This document shows positions 26,974 through 36,115 of a DNA stretch of 64,000 nt, in pieces. This DNA is from Flavobacterium galactosidilyticum (lineage in GTDB: Bacteria; Bacteroidota; Bacteroidia; Flavobacteriales; Flavobacteriaceae), in contig NZ_CP087135.1 of assembly GCF_020911945.1 (NCBI RefSeq), positions 1,426,001 through 1,490,000 on the forward strand. The letters are read 5' to 3'. Under the pieces are notes generated by a model. That model did no database searches. It saw only the letters and a program-made list of their open reading frames with translations, and was not told the origin of the DNA. Position 1 is the first letter of the stretch; every line of letters begins with the position of its first letter. Both the position numbers and the translations under genes were made by a program.

Positions 26974-27287
26974 TTTTTCGGTACTAGTTTAAACGAAGTA
27001 ACTTTAAATCTATTGGCAACTATTTCTCCAACGACTTCGGCTTTTCTTATTTTAGCACAAAAGCCATCGTCCGCATGTGCATCTCCGTGAGAGTCGATTG
27101 TGGTTCCATCTACAAAATAGGTTTTTCCATCGATACGAACGGCTAAATCACAACCATATCCTTTCATCTCGAATTGGCATTGTCCGCAAGCGGCTTCTAC
27201 AATTTGTGGTTTTATTTCTTCTTTTTTGTCCTGAGCATTTGTTAATAGGATTGAGAACAAGAATAGTGAAGTAATAATTTTTTTCAT
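26952..27287 (-). CDS. DUF6370-like small exported cysteine-rich protein
   Basis: The 111-residue protein has a signal peptide (1-18, ending in TNAQ). The mature part has four cysteines in two pairs, ACGQCQF and GYGC, plus one in DGFC. The pattern GKTYFVDGTTIDSHGDAHADDGFCAKIRKAEVVGEI matches, as I recall, the DUF6370 family found in Bacteroidota. The His/Asp/Cys pattern suggests metal binding in the periplasm, but this is inference. Its stop lies inside the loop side of the shared terminator region. Confidence 0.72.
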   Translation of the reverse strand: MKKIITSLFLFSILLTNAQDKKEEIKPQIVEAACGQCQFEMKGYGCDLAVRIDGKTYFVDGTTIDSHGDAHADDGFCAKIRKAEVVGEIVANRFKVTSFKLVPKNKKNGLQ

Positions 27288-27345
27288 CTTTTTTTAATTT
27301 ATTACGGCTAATATACTTATTTTTTATGTTCTCCTTGTCATCGTT

Positions 27346-27708
27346 TTAACGGGAATAGTTTTTGAATATATAAATCCATATTAATCTCGAGAGACGAATA
27401 TTGAGCGAGGCTAATGCAAGAATAACAATGCCAATAATAGCAATAATTCTTAAATCGAAGGTTTTGTCAAAGAAAAACTGTGCTATGACATAAGTAGCAA
27501 TACTCTGTGCCACAGTTAATCCATAACTAATATACATAGCGCCAAAAAAGAATCCAGGTTCCTTTTCGAATTTAAATTTACAATGGGAGCAAGATTTATT
27601 CATTGTTGGGAATCCAAACATAAAAAAAATGTTTTTTTCATTGAAAACCTTTCCTTCATGGCAATTTGGACAATGATTATTCAGAATATGGGTAATAATA
27701 TGTGACAT
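27346..27708 (-). CDS. DUF983 family membrane protein
   Basis: The protein opens with a zinc-ribbon-like HCPNCHEGKVF and later CSHCKFKFEKEPGFFFGAMYISYG, followed by two membrane segments (GLTVAQSIATYVIAQFFF and IIAIIGIVILALASL). This is the DUF983 pattern. Role unknown. I chose ATG at 27708 (120 residues). A longer frame begins at a TTG at 27723, but that TTG is the end of a TACCTTTG promoter-like box (27721-27728 on the reverse strand), so it is very likely not translated. Confidence 0.8.
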   Translation of the reverse strand: MSHIITHILNNHCPNCHEGKVFNEKNIFFMFGFPTMNKSCSHCKFKFEKEPGFFFGAMYISYGLTVAQSIATYVIAQFFFDKTFDLRIIAIIGIVILALASLNIRLSRLIWIYIFKNYSR

Positions 27709-27798
27709 CTTTTTTTCTTTCAAAGGTATTTATTCTCTATATCTAAGATGTTTTCTATATTCGCTTATTATAGCACAATAAAGACATTGAGTTACATT

Positions 27799-28662
27799 AT
27801 GAAAAAATATCCTATTTATCCTATTCAGCGCTTTAATTGTAATTCAGTTAACAGTGATTTGTATATTAGTAGTTTTAGGAACCACTTAATTAAGCATAGC
27901 TTTGTAGAAGAACCACATAGACATAATTCGTATGTATTGGTTTTTTTTACCAATGGATCAGGTACGCATGAAATTGATTTTAATAAATTTACGATTCAAT
28001 CGGGAAGCATTTTTTTTATACAGCCCGGGCAAATACATCATTGGGAGTTATCTGATGATATAGAAGGATTTGTAATTTTCTATTCACAGGAAATGTATAA
28101 TCTCTATTTTCGACAAAAAACTATTGAGGATTATCCCTTTTATTCTTCGGTATACAATACACCCGAAATGGTTTTTGATGAATCTAAGTTGAAGGCAATT
28201 TTACCCTATTTTGAAAGTTTGATTCTCGAAGCTCAAATGAATAAGATGCTTGGCAAAGATTTAATTATGAATTTATTAGATACTATTCACATTCATATTG
28301 CCAGAAAATATAGCGAAACGCATTTCGGTAACACGCATTCATATAATGTAAAAATTAAAAATTTTAAAATGCTTTTACAGCAAAATTATAAAACAGAAAA
28401 AGCACCTTTTTTTTATGCAACAAAACTTTCGATTACGTTAAAACACTTGAATAGAATTTGTAATGAAATCCTGCAAAAAACAACTACTGAGGTAATTACA
28501 GAAAGAGTTATTCTCGAGGCCAAAAGGATGCTGATTGATAACAAGTTTGTTATAAATGAAATTGCAACGGAGTTAGGTTATGATAATTATTCGTATTTTA
28601 CAAGATTATTTAAAAGACATACTGGTATGACTCCAACAGATTTTCGTATTTCTAAAATGTAA
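27799..28662 (+). CDS. AraC family transcriptional regulator
   Basis: The 287-residue protein has an N-terminal cupin sensing domain with PHRHNSYVLVFFTNG and a HHWEL stretch, and a C-terminal pair of helix-turn-helix motifs, ending with FVINEIATELGYDNYSYFTRLFKRHTGMTPTDFR, the AraC signature. It should bind DNA in response to a small molecule; the ligand and targets are unknown. I placed the start at ATG 27799 (MKKYPIYPIQ) rather than the ATG at 27748, which adds a hydrophobic tail not seen in relatives. It diverges from the DUF983 gene. Confidence 0.85.
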   Translation: MKKYPIYPIQRFNCNSVNSDLYISSFRNHLIKHSFVEEPHRHNSYVLVFFTNGSGTHEIDFNKFTIQSGSIFFIQPGQIHHWELSDDIEGFVIFYSQEMYNLYFRQKTIEDYPFYSSVYNTPEMVFDESKLKAILPYFESLILEAQMNKMLGKDLIMNLLDTIHIHIARKYSETHFGNTHSYNVKIKNFKMLLQQNYKTEKAPFFYATKLSITLKHLNRICNEILQKTTTEVITERVILEAKRMLIDNKFVINEIATELGYDNYSYFTRLFKRHTGMTPTDFRISKM

Positions 28663-28714
28663 TTGCTTAATGGTTTTTTAGGAGTAATAAATGATTTAGT
28701 AAAATGGATTCATA

Positions 28715-28756
28715 AAAAAAACCGATACTCAGTAAGCATCGGTTTTGGTTTTTAAT
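28715..28756. terminator. Bidirectional terminator
   Basis: AAAACCGAT and ATCGGTTTT pair around an eleven-base interior, between the convergent araC-type and U32 genes, with A and T runs outside. Confidence 0.78.
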
Positions 28757-30620
28757 GGAAGTGATCTTCTTCAATTTCGAATTCAGCATCTTTTTCCCAA
28801 ATTTCCATTTCGCAAGGTTTACAATTGAATTTCAATTTGTATTCCAGTTCGCCTTGTTTTAGTACTAAAGGTTCTTTTAACTTCTCGCCCATAATATCTT
28901 TTTGATGTATTGGACATTTTTTTAATTCGTATTTGATGCAATATTTAGTAGTCATTACACGTGATTTTCCTGGATCCCATTGTAATTCAAATGCTTTTTC
29001 AATTTCGGTAACGCCATGACGTTCGTAAAATTTGCGTGCAAATTTGTTAGATACATTGTACATGAAATCTAACTTAGTTTCTGGATATGGATGAGAAGTT
29101 TTAACCATTTGGTGTTCCTCAACTTTGTAACCAGCCAGACGAATTTCTGATAATTGTTCGAAAACAGTTCGTCTCATTTCATTGATTTTTGAAATAGGAA
29201 GGAACCAGTTTTGTGAAAACATCACATTTATTTCGTCAGCTACATAAGGAGTAAATCCTGTTTTAGCTAGTTGTGTTTTTATATTTTCGGCACTAGATTC
29301 GTTATTTTTAGTTTGCTCTTTGGCATGAACTAAATTTACAGTGCTCACGAAACCATCTTCATCAGTAGCGATTAATTCGAAACCATTTTCATTTTCAGTA
29401 AGCAATAAAGTAGTGCTTATTTTTCGAACAGCACTGTCTTCGCGCTCCACAATTTTGATAAAGGCAGCGTCGTTGTTGCGATAAATAAAAGTACCTTCTT
29501 TTAATTCCTTTAAAACATTTGGATAGGCTAAGCCATTTTCGACTTTGTTTACATAAATCCCATCTGCTTCGTTGTTTTCATTGATGTAGCATAGACCATC
29601 TCCATTGTTAAGTAATTCGCCGTTTTCAATTTGGTATGCATTACCAATTGTTTTGATCAATTTACCAATGTATTGTCCTTTTGATTTTGGACTTTCCCAA
29701 GAACCTATAGATTGGTCTCTTCCGTTTACAAAATAATCAGTGTACCCGCGATTGAAACTTTTGTTTAAAGCAGAATCGAAAGTAAAGGTGCATTTTCCCG
29801 AAGAAGCTTTAGCATAGCTGTCATTTCCTTCGAGAAAAGCATCCAGTTTTTGTCTCAGGTACGAAACATTGTTTTTTACATATACAATATCTTTCAATCG
29901 ACCTTCGATTTTAAAAGAGCAAACTCCCGCTTCGATTAGATTTGGAATTTGGTCAGAAACATCAAAATCTTTGATAGAAAGTAAGTGACTATTTTTGATT
30001 AAAGTCTCACCGTGTCCGTCAATTAAGTTGTAAGGCAAACGGCAGTTTTGAGCACAAGAACCACGGTTTGCACTACGTTCTCCATTAGCAACACTCATGT
30101 AGCAGTTTCCACTAAAAGAAACACATAGTGCACCTGTTACAAAAAACTCCAATTCAACATCCGAAGCAGAGCTGATATCTTTGATTTGGTGAAGGTTTAA
30201 TTCACGAGCCAAAACGACACGTTTCATTCCTGCATCTTTCAAAAATTTAATTTTATCAGCGTCTCGATTGTTCGCTTGTGTACTGGCATGCAGGACGATT
30301 GGCGGTAAGTCCATCTCCATAATTGCCATATCTTGAACTATAAGTGCGTCTACTTTAATATCATACAATTTCCAGATCATTTGACGGCAAGTTTCAAGCT
30401 CGTTATCGTATAAAATGGTGTTGATCACAACAAAAACTTGTGCATGGAATAAATGGGCGTATTTTACTAATGCAGCTACATCTTCGATAGAGTTAGTCGC
30501 ATTAGAACGGGCTCCAAATTGTGGTGCGCCAATATACACTGCATCGGCTCCACTGTTAATGGCCGCCATTCCGTGAATTAAATCTTTTGCAGGAGCTAGT
30601 ATTTCTATTTTCTTTTTCAT
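28752..30620 (-). CDS. U32 peptidase-family protein, long RlhA-like form
   Basis: U32 proteins were named for a collagenase-like activity; the E. coli members RlhA and TrhP instead help hydroxylate cytidine in 23S rRNA or uridine in tRNA. The 622-residue protein matches the long form, with the family signature EFFVTGALCVSFSGNCYMS near 166-184, GxAPKDL at the start (APAKDLIHG), and C-terminal cysteines in CIKYELKKCP and CKPCEMEIW. The length favours an RlhA-like role, inferred only. Confidence 0.82.
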   Translation of the reverse strand: MKKKIEILAPAKDLIHGMAAINSGADAVYIGAPQFGARSNATNSIEDVAALVKYAHLFHAQVFVVINTILYDNELETCRQMIWKLYDIKVDALIVQDMAIMEMDLPPIVLHASTQANNRDADKIKFLKDAGMKRVVLARELNLHQIKDISSASDVELEFFVTGALCVSFSGNCYMSVANGERSANRGSCAQNCRLPYNLIDGHGETLIKNSHLLSIKDFDVSDQIPNLIEAGVCSFKIEGRLKDIVYVKNNVSYLRQKLDAFLEGNDSYAKASSGKCTFTFDSALNKSFNRGYTDYFVNGRDQSIGSWESPKSKGQYIGKLIKTIGNAYQIENGELLNNGDGLCYINENNEADGIYVNKVENGLAYPNVLKELKEGTFIYRNNDAAFIKIVEREDSAVRKISTTLLLTENENGFELIATDEDGFVSTVNLVHAKEQTKNNESSAENIKTQLAKTGFTPYVADEINVMFSQNWFLPISKINEMRRTVFEQLSEIRLAGYKVEEHQMVKTSHPYPETKLDFMYNVSNKFARKFYERHGVTEIEKAFELQWDPGKSRVMTTKYCIKYELKKCPIHQKDIMGEKLKEPLVLKQGELEYKLKFNCKPCEMEIWEKDAEFEIEEDHFH

Positions 30621-30933
30621 CTAGTTGATGATAAATTGTTAATTTTTAAAACTTTAGTTTTTTTGAGCGTTCCCTCAAAAAAGTCTGCAAAGGTCTAATT
30701 AATTATTCAAGATTTCTAATGATTAGTATATTATTTGGGAATAATTAGTTTAAAAAAATCTTATTTTGGAGGTTTGAGTTTGAGTTGGTTTTTGATTTGT
30801 ATACTGTTAAGCTAGATTAGGTATTTCTTAAGGGATTGAAATAGTGAAATATTGATGTCAACTCATCATGCTAAGAAATAAAAAAAGCCCCAAGAAAATC
30901 TTGAGGCCTTACTTGTATAGTTTGAATCTTGAA
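30621..30933. other. Intergenic region upstream of the U32 gene
   Basis: The 313-base gap holds an AT-rich hairpin, TTTTTTGAG pairing with CTCAAAAAA (30659-30682), about 40 bases upstream of the U32 start. It also holds the terminator of the downstream aminotransferase gene. I see no gene or RNA in the rest. Confidence 0.55.
30881..30907 (-). terminator. Terminator after the class I aminotransferase gene
   Basis: GCCcCAAGA pairs with TCTTGaGGC with one mismatch, and an A run on the forward strand gives a U run on the reverse transcript. Confidence 0.7.
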
Positions 30934-32121
30934 TTATGCTACTGCTTCTTTTATTCTGCGTAAAGCTTCTTTTAAAATATCTTCGCTAGTTGCGTAAGAG
31001 AAACGGATACAGTTTGCGTTGCCAAATGCTTCACCAGTAACTGTTGCTACGTTAGCTTCGCCTAAAAGGTACATAGAGAAATCATTTGCATCTTTGATTA
31101 AAGTTCCTTTTAATGTTTTCCCGAAGAACGCAGAAACATCTGGGAATACATAGAAAGCACCTTCTGGAACGTTAATTTTCATTCCTGGGATTTCTTTGAT
31201 TAATCCTACTACTAAATCTCTGCGGCTGTGGAACGCTTGAACCATTTCGTTTAATACTGAAGGATCAGCGTCAACAGCAGTTATTGTAGCACGTTGAGCG
31301 ATACTGTTAGCCCCACTCGTTACTTGACCTTGAATTTTTGTACATGCTTTTGCAATAAATTCTGGTGCTCCAATGTAACCAATTCTCCATCCTGTCATAG
31401 CGAAAGCTTTTGCAACTCCGTTTACAGTAATTGTTCTTTCTAACATTCCTGGAATAGAGGCGATGCTACAAAAAGTTCCAGAGAAGTTGATGTGTTCGTA
31501 GATTTCATCTGCAACTACGTATACATGCGGGTGTTTTTCTAAAACTTTAGCTAATGCTGTTAGTTCTTCTCTATTGTAAACAGATCCACTTGGATTACAA
31601 GGAGAACTGAACCACATCATTTTTGTTTTTGGTGTGATAGCTGCTTCTAATTGTTCTGGTGTGATTTTGAAATCAGCTTCTACAGATGTAGGAACTTCTA
31701 CAGGAACTCCACCTGATAATTTTACGATTTCGAAATAAGAAACCCAGTAAGGTGCAGGCAGAATTACTTCGTCACCATCGTTTAGCATTACTTGCGCAAT
31801 GTTGTATAAGGATTGTTTTGCTCCAGTTGAAACAACAATTTGAGATGGTTTGTAATCTAAATTGTTATCTCTTTTGAATTTTCTGCATATTGCTTCTTTC
31901 AATTCAACATATCCTTCTACTGGAGAATAAGTGCTATAATTTTCGTCAATCGCTTTTTTAGCAGCTTCTTTGATAAAGTCAGGTGTGTTGAAATCGGGTT
32001 CGCCTAAACTTAAACTGATGATGTCTTTTCCTTGAGCTTTTAATTCTCTGGCTAAAGCAGCCATTGCTAATGTTTGTGAAGTAGCCAGGTTGTTAATTCT
32101 GTCTGAAAGTGGATTGTTCAT
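30934..32121 (-). CDS. Class I PLP aminotransferase, aspartate aminotransferase-like
   Basis: The 395-residue protein has the PLP lysine Lys238 in VNGVAKAFAMTGWRIGYIGAPE, the Asn/Asp motif SSPCNPSGS at ~172-180 and a VADEIYEHI aspartate. It has SLSLGEPDFNTPDF near the N-terminus, as in the AspC/AspB group. It most likely transfers amino groups between aspartate or a similar acid and 2-oxoglutarate. Substrate choice is not settled by sequence alone. Confidence 0.9.
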   Translation of the reverse strand: MNNPLSDRINNLATSQTLAMAALARELKAQGKDIISLSLGEPDFNTPDFIKEAAKKAIDENYSTYSPVEGYVELKEAICRKFKRDNNLDYKPSQIVVSTGAKQSLYNIAQVMLNDGDEVILPAPYWVSYFEIVKLSGGVPVEVPTSVEADFKITPEQLEAAITPKTKMMWFSSPCNPSGSVYNREELTALAKVLEKHPHVYVVADEIYEHINFSGTFCSIASIPGMLERTITVNGVAKAFAMTGWRIGYIGAPEFIAKACTKIQGQVTSGANSIAQRATITAVDADPSVLNEMVQAFHSRRDLVVGLIKEIPGMKINVPEGAFYVFPDVSAFFGKTLKGTLIKDANDFSMYLLGEANVATVTGEAFGNANCIRFSYATSEDILKEALRRIKEAVA

Positions 32122-32230
32122 TAAAAATTGTGTTGAATGCCCTGAATTTCTGTAAAAATAAGGGAGGTTAATACTAGTTATATGATTTTGATAAAAGACA
32201 TTTTAGTGTGTTTATATCATTTTTTGTTGT

Positions 32231-33322
32231 TTATAATGCCGGTTTCATTCCCAATTCTTTCAAATGCTTAAAGTGTGCGATTACTGCACTTCGCATTGTT
32301 TCGTACTCGTAGTACGGCAAGTTGCACTCTTGAGCCGTTTCCTTTACAATTTTTGCAATTTTACCATAATGTACGTGACTAATATTTGGAAAAATATGGT
32401 GTTCAATTTGGTGATTTAAACCTCCAGTATACCAGTTTACGATTTTGTTTTTTGGAGCGAAATTAGTTGTGGTAAACAGTTGATGAATAGCCCAAGTATT
32501 ATCCATTTCGCCTAATTCATTAGGAGAAGGATTCGTAGTTTCTTCAACAACATGAGCTAACTGAAATACAACACTAAGAATTAATCCAGCAGTATAATGC
32601 ATAACAAAAAAACCAATAAGTACTTTCCACCATGTAATTCCTATAACGATAGGAAGAACAATCCAAATAGAAACGTAAATTATTTTTGTAATGATTAGCG
32701 TAGTCCATAGTACTTTTGGGCTTTTTGGCTCTCCATATGATAATTTTCTTTTAAGATAATTACGCATTTGTTTAAAGTCAGTCGTTATCGCCCAGTTAAA
32801 TGTAAGTAATCCATAAAGAAATACAGAATAGTATTGTTGAAAACGGTGAAAGTTATACCATTTAGCATCTTTAGTAAAACGAATTACACGGCCTGCATCA
32901 AGATCTTCATCATGTCCAGGAATGTTAGTATATGTATGGTGTAAAACATTGTGTTGTACTTGCCAGTTGTGTACATTTCCAGCCAGAACATAAATAGTTC
33001 CTCCCATGAACTTATTTACCCAACTTTTGTTAGAATAAGAACCATGATTCCCGTCATGCATTACATTCATTCCAACTCCAGCCATCCCAATTCCCATAAC
33101 GATGGTTAATAATAGATGTGCCCAAAAAGGCATACCAAGCGTTAGGATTAAAAAATAAGGAGCTAGGAAAACGGTAAAAAGAATTATTGTTTTTAAATAC
33201 AATTTCCAATTTCCTGTTTTTTGGATCTTGTTTTCTTTGAAGTAGTTGTTAACCCGTGAGTTAAGTGTTCTGAAAAATTTCAGATTATCTTGCTTTGCAA
33301 ATGTTGGTGCGTTATTAATCAT
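32231..33322 (-). CDS. Membrane fatty acid desaturase (linoleoyl-CoA desaturase-like)
   Basis: The protein has the three histidine boxes of membrane desaturases: HDGNHGSYS, HNVLHHTYTN and the NHQIEHHIFPN type. Four or more membrane segments carry them. It inserts a double bond into acyl chains using a di-iron centre. The form with QIEHHIFP resembles front-end or delta-5/6-like enzymes, position unproven. I use ATG at 33322 (363 residues). A longer reading frame begins at a TTG at 33373, but that TTG is the -33 box of its promoter. Confidence 0.88.
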   Translation of the reverse strand: MINNAPTFAKQDNLKFFRTLNSRVNNYFKENKIQKTGNWKLYLKTIILFTVFLAPYFLILTLGMPFWAHLLLTIVMGIGMAGVGMNVMHDGNHGSYSNKSWVNKFMGGTIYVLAGNVHNWQVQHNVLHHTYTNIPGHDEDLDAGRVIRFTKDAKWYNFHRFQQYYSVFLYGLLTFNWAITTDFKQMRNYLKRKLSYGEPKSPKVLWTTLIITKIIYVSIWIVLPIVIGITWWKVLIGFFVMHYTAGLILSVVFQLAHVVEETTNPSPNELGEMDNTWAIHQLFTTTNFAPKNKIVNWYTGGLNHQIEHHIFPNISHVHYGKIAKIVKETAQECNLPYYEYETMRSAVIAHFKHLKELGMKPAL

Positions 33323-33339
33323 AAGTGTGAAATAAGTTT

Positions 33340-33373
33340 CAAAGGTAATTATTATAAATTTTTGGATATGCAA
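33340..33373 (-). promoter_or_regulatory. Promoter for the desaturase
   Basis: On the reverse strand TTG (33373-33371) and TACCTTTG (33347-33340) are separated by 23 bases. The start codon at 33322 follows the -7 box by 17 bases, giving a very short leader. Confidence 0.6.
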
Positions 33374-33428
33374 AATTGAGATAAATATTTTAACTCTAAA
33401 GTGTTACTTTTGTTAAAAAAAATTAAAG

Positions 33429-34058
33429 ATGGACGAGATTCTTAAGTATTTTCCTAATTTGACAGCTCTTCAGAGAGAACAGTTCGAAAAACTAGATTTT
33501 TTATACCACGATTGGAATGAAAAAATAAATGTTATTTCTAGAAAAGATATAGATGCTTTGTATACCAAACATGTTTTGCATTCTTTGGGAATTGCCAAAA
33601 TAATGAAATTTGAACCTGGAACTTATGTATTGGATGTGGGGACTGGCGGTGGATTTCCTGGAATTCCATTGGCGATTCTATTTCCAGAAACTCGTTTTCA
33701 TTTGATTGACATCATTGCTAAGAAGATAAAAGTAGTTCAAGGTGTTGTAGATGCTTTAGAATTGAAAAATGTTAAAGCAGAACAACTACGCGCTGAGAAT
33801 GTCAAAGGGGATTTCGATTTTATAGTGAGCCGCGCTGTGACAAATATGCCTGATTTCGTTTCTTGGGTGAAAACCAAAATCAAGAAAAATAATAAGCATG
33901 AGCTTAAAAACGGAATACTTTATCTGAAAGGTGGAGATTTAACCGAAGAATTAAAAGATTTTCCAAAGGCCACAGAATATAATTTAGCTGATTTTTTTGA
34001 AGACGAGTTTTTTGAAACTAAAAAAGTAGTGCATTTGCCATTGAAGTTTGTGGTATAG
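33429..34058 (+). CDS. rsmG: 16S rRNA (guanine527-N7)-methyltransferase RsmG
   Basis: RsmG (GidB) methylates G527 of 16S rRNA in the decoding centre. The 209-residue protein has the SAM-binding motif VLDVGTGGGFPGIPLAI, the upstream WNEKINVISRKD helix with HVLHSLGI, and the later FIVSRAVTNMPDFVSW. A TACTTTTG box lies 17 bases upstream (33405-33412), but its TTG partner (33376-33378) is at 26 bases, longer than usual. Confidence 0.94.
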   Translation: MDEILKYFPNLTALQREQFEKLDFLYHDWNEKINVISRKDIDALYTKHVLHSLGIAKIMKFEPGTYVLDVGTGGGFPGIPLAILFPETRFHLIDIIAKKIKVVQGVVDALELKNVKAEQLRAENVKGDFDFIVSRAVTNMPDFVSWVKTKIKKNNKHELKNGILYLKGGDLTEELKDFPKATEYNLADFFEDEFFETKKVVHLPLKFVV

Positions 34059-34106
34059 TAAAAAGTCTTAAAGTCGAAAGAAAGGCAGAGTGAAAAAACG
34101 AAATGT

Positions 34107-34144
34107 AAAAAGCCGAATCTAAAAATTTAGATTCGGCTTTTTTA
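34107..34144. terminator. Bidirectional terminator between rsmG and the P5C dehydrogenase gene
   Basis: AAAAGCCGAATCTAAA pairs with TTTAGATTCGGCTTTT, a near-perfect stem with two central bases, flanked by A and T runs between convergent genes. Confidence 0.9.
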
Positions 34145-34193
34145 TGATTGTAAAGTTCTTTAAGACTTTCGACTTTCAAACTTTAAGATTTAT

Positions 34194-35822
34194 TTACTCT
34201 CCTAAAAAAGGGTATCTGTAATCTACTGGAGTTACAAAAGTTTCTTTTATAGTTCTTGCAGAAGTCCAACGCAATAAGTTTTGCATAGAACCAGCTTTAT
34301 CATTTGTTCCTGATCCTCTTGCCCCACCAAATGGTTGCATTCCTACAACTGCTCCAGTTGGTTTATCATTGATGTAGAAGTTCCCTGCAGCATTTTGCAA
34401 TTTTACTGTAGCTTCTTCAATTGCGTAACGATCTTGACTGAAAACAGCGCCGGTTAAAGCGTACTCAGAAGTAGTATCTACTAGTTCTAAAGTCTCTGCC
34501 CATTTAGCATCTTCATATACATAAATGGTTACTACAGGTCCGAATAATTCCGTTTCCATTGTAGTGTATTTAGGGTTTGTTGTCAAAATAACGGTTGGTT
34601 CAATGAAATATCCTTTAGATTTATCATAGTTTCCACCAATGATTACTTCAGCATCAGTATCTTTTTTAGCTTGGTCAATAAATTTTGCTAATTTGTCGAA
34701 TGAAGCTTCAGAAATAACAGCAGTAATAAAGTTACTCATGTCTTCTGGAGAACCCATTTTCATCGATTTTAAATCGGTTTCTAATTGCACTTTCACAGCT
34801 GGCCACAAGCTTTGCGGAATATATACACGAGAAGCAGCACTACATTTTTGACCTTGGTACTCAAAAGCACCGCGAGAAATTCCTGTAGTTACCTGTTTTG
34901 GGTTAGCTGATGGATGTGCGATAATAAAATCTTTTCCACCTGTTTCTCCTACAATTCTTGGATATGTTTTGTATTTGCTGATGTTTGTACCAATTTTTGC
35001 CCAAATATCATTGAATACTCCTGTTGAACCCGTAAAGTGAACTCCTGCGAAATCTGGACTTGCTAATAACGTTTCCGTTACCATTCCTGAATCTCCCATT
35101 ACCATATTGATTACACCATCAGGTAATCCTGCTTCTTTAAAGATTTGCATCAATAAGTTAGCTGAATATACTTGAGTTGCTGCCGGTTTCCAAACTACTA
35201 CATTCCCCATTAATGCTGCACTTGCAGGTAAATTCCCAGCAATAGCAGTAAAGTTAAATGGAGTAATAGCATATACAAAACCTTCTAATGCTCTGTATTC
35301 AACACGATTCCACATGTCTGAATTAGATTTTGGTTGCTCGCTATAAATTTGGGTCATGTACTCTACGTTGAAACGTAAAAAGTCAATTAATTCACAAGAA
35401 GCATCAATTTCTGCCTGATAAATAGACTTAGATTGTGCAATCATTGTTGCGGCATTTATTTTAGCTCTATAAGGCCCAGCAATTAATTCAGCTGCTTTTA
35501 AGAAAATTCCAGCACGTTGTTCCCATGCCATTTTTGTCCAAGCTGTTCTAGTTTTTAGCGCTGTAGCAATAGCTCCTTCGATATGTGATTTTTCAGCTAG
35601 ATGATAGGTTCCTACGATGTGTTGGTGATCGTGAGGCGCTGACATTGTTTTAGTGTTTCCAGTTCTAATTTCTTCGCTTCCAATGTAAAGAGGTACATCT
35701 ATAGTAGCGTTCCACATTTCTTTGTAAGCTGCAAGTACAGCTGCTCTTTCTGGTGAGTTAGGTGCGTAGCTTTTTACAGGCTCGTTTACCGCTTTAGGTA
35801 CATGAAAAAATCCTTTTAACAT
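34194..35822 (-). CDS. pruA: L-glutamate gamma-semialdehyde dehydrogenase (P5C dehydrogenase)
   Basis: This aldehyde dehydrogenase oxidises glutamate semialdehyde to glutamate in proline breakdown, using NAD. The 542-residue protein has the catalytic Cys327 in YQGQKCSAASRVY, the general-base glutamate in VGETGGKDF, and the cofactor-loop motif FTGSTGVFNDI. It is the stand-alone form, not fused to proline dehydrogenase. No proline dehydrogenase gene is seen in the window. Confidence 0.92.
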   Translation of the reverse strand: MLKGFFHVPKAVNEPVKSYAPNSPERAAVLAAYKEMWNATIDVPLYIGSEEIRTGNTKTMSAPHDHQHIVGTYHLAEKSHIEGAIATALKTRTAWTKMAWEQRAGIFLKAAELIAGPYRAKINAATMIAQSKSIYQAEIDASCELIDFLRFNVEYMTQIYSEQPKSNSDMWNRVEYRALEGFVYAITPFNFTAIAGNLPASAALMGNVVVWKPAATQVYSANLLMQIFKEAGLPDGVINMVMGDSGMVTETLLASPDFAGVHFTGSTGVFNDIWAKIGTNISKYKTYPRIVGETGGKDFIIAHPSANPKQVTTGISRGAFEYQGQKCSAASRVYIPQSLWPAVKVQLETDLKSMKMGSPEDMSNFITAVISEASFDKLAKFIDQAKKDTDAEVIIGGNYDKSKGYFIEPTVILTTNPKYTTMETELFGPVVTIYVYEDAKWAETLELVDTTSEYALTGAVFSQDRYAIEEATVKLQNAAGNFYINDKPTGAVVGMQPFGGARGSGTNDKAGSMQNLLRWTSARTIKETFVTPVDYRYPFLGE

Positions 35823-35952
35823 AGTTGTAAAATTATAAAATTAGAATATTGCGTTGTGTGTTTACTTATAAAACACAAAAGTACAAAGGATTCTTTAAAA
35901 TAATGATGTTTTCAGTGCTAAAGTAAATACAATATTTAATGGTACTTGTGTT

Positions 35953-36100
35953 TTAGCCCTGATAGAAATGGAAAGCTTTTAATGGTGTCGTTATATTTTT
36001 TCTTGTAAAATAAGAGCGACTTTAGAAGCTCCTTATTTTACTTAGAAAAAAATAGACGAGAATATAAAAACTTGAAATGGAGAGCAGGACTAGCTCCTGA
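35953..36100 (-). repeat. Dispersed ~148-bp structured repeat, copy 2
   Basis: Read on the reverse strand, this gap begins TCAGGAGCTAGTCCTGC and ends TCTATCAGGGCTA. It aligns with 110-256 over its whole length (148 against 147 bases), with the internal block GGAGCTTCT..AGTCGCTCTT in both. A strong inner stem, GTAAAATAAG with CTTATTTTAC, frames that block. The element lies between the P5C dehydrogenase and apaG genes. Confidence 0.75.
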
Positions 36101-36115
36101 ATTAAATTCTAAAAT

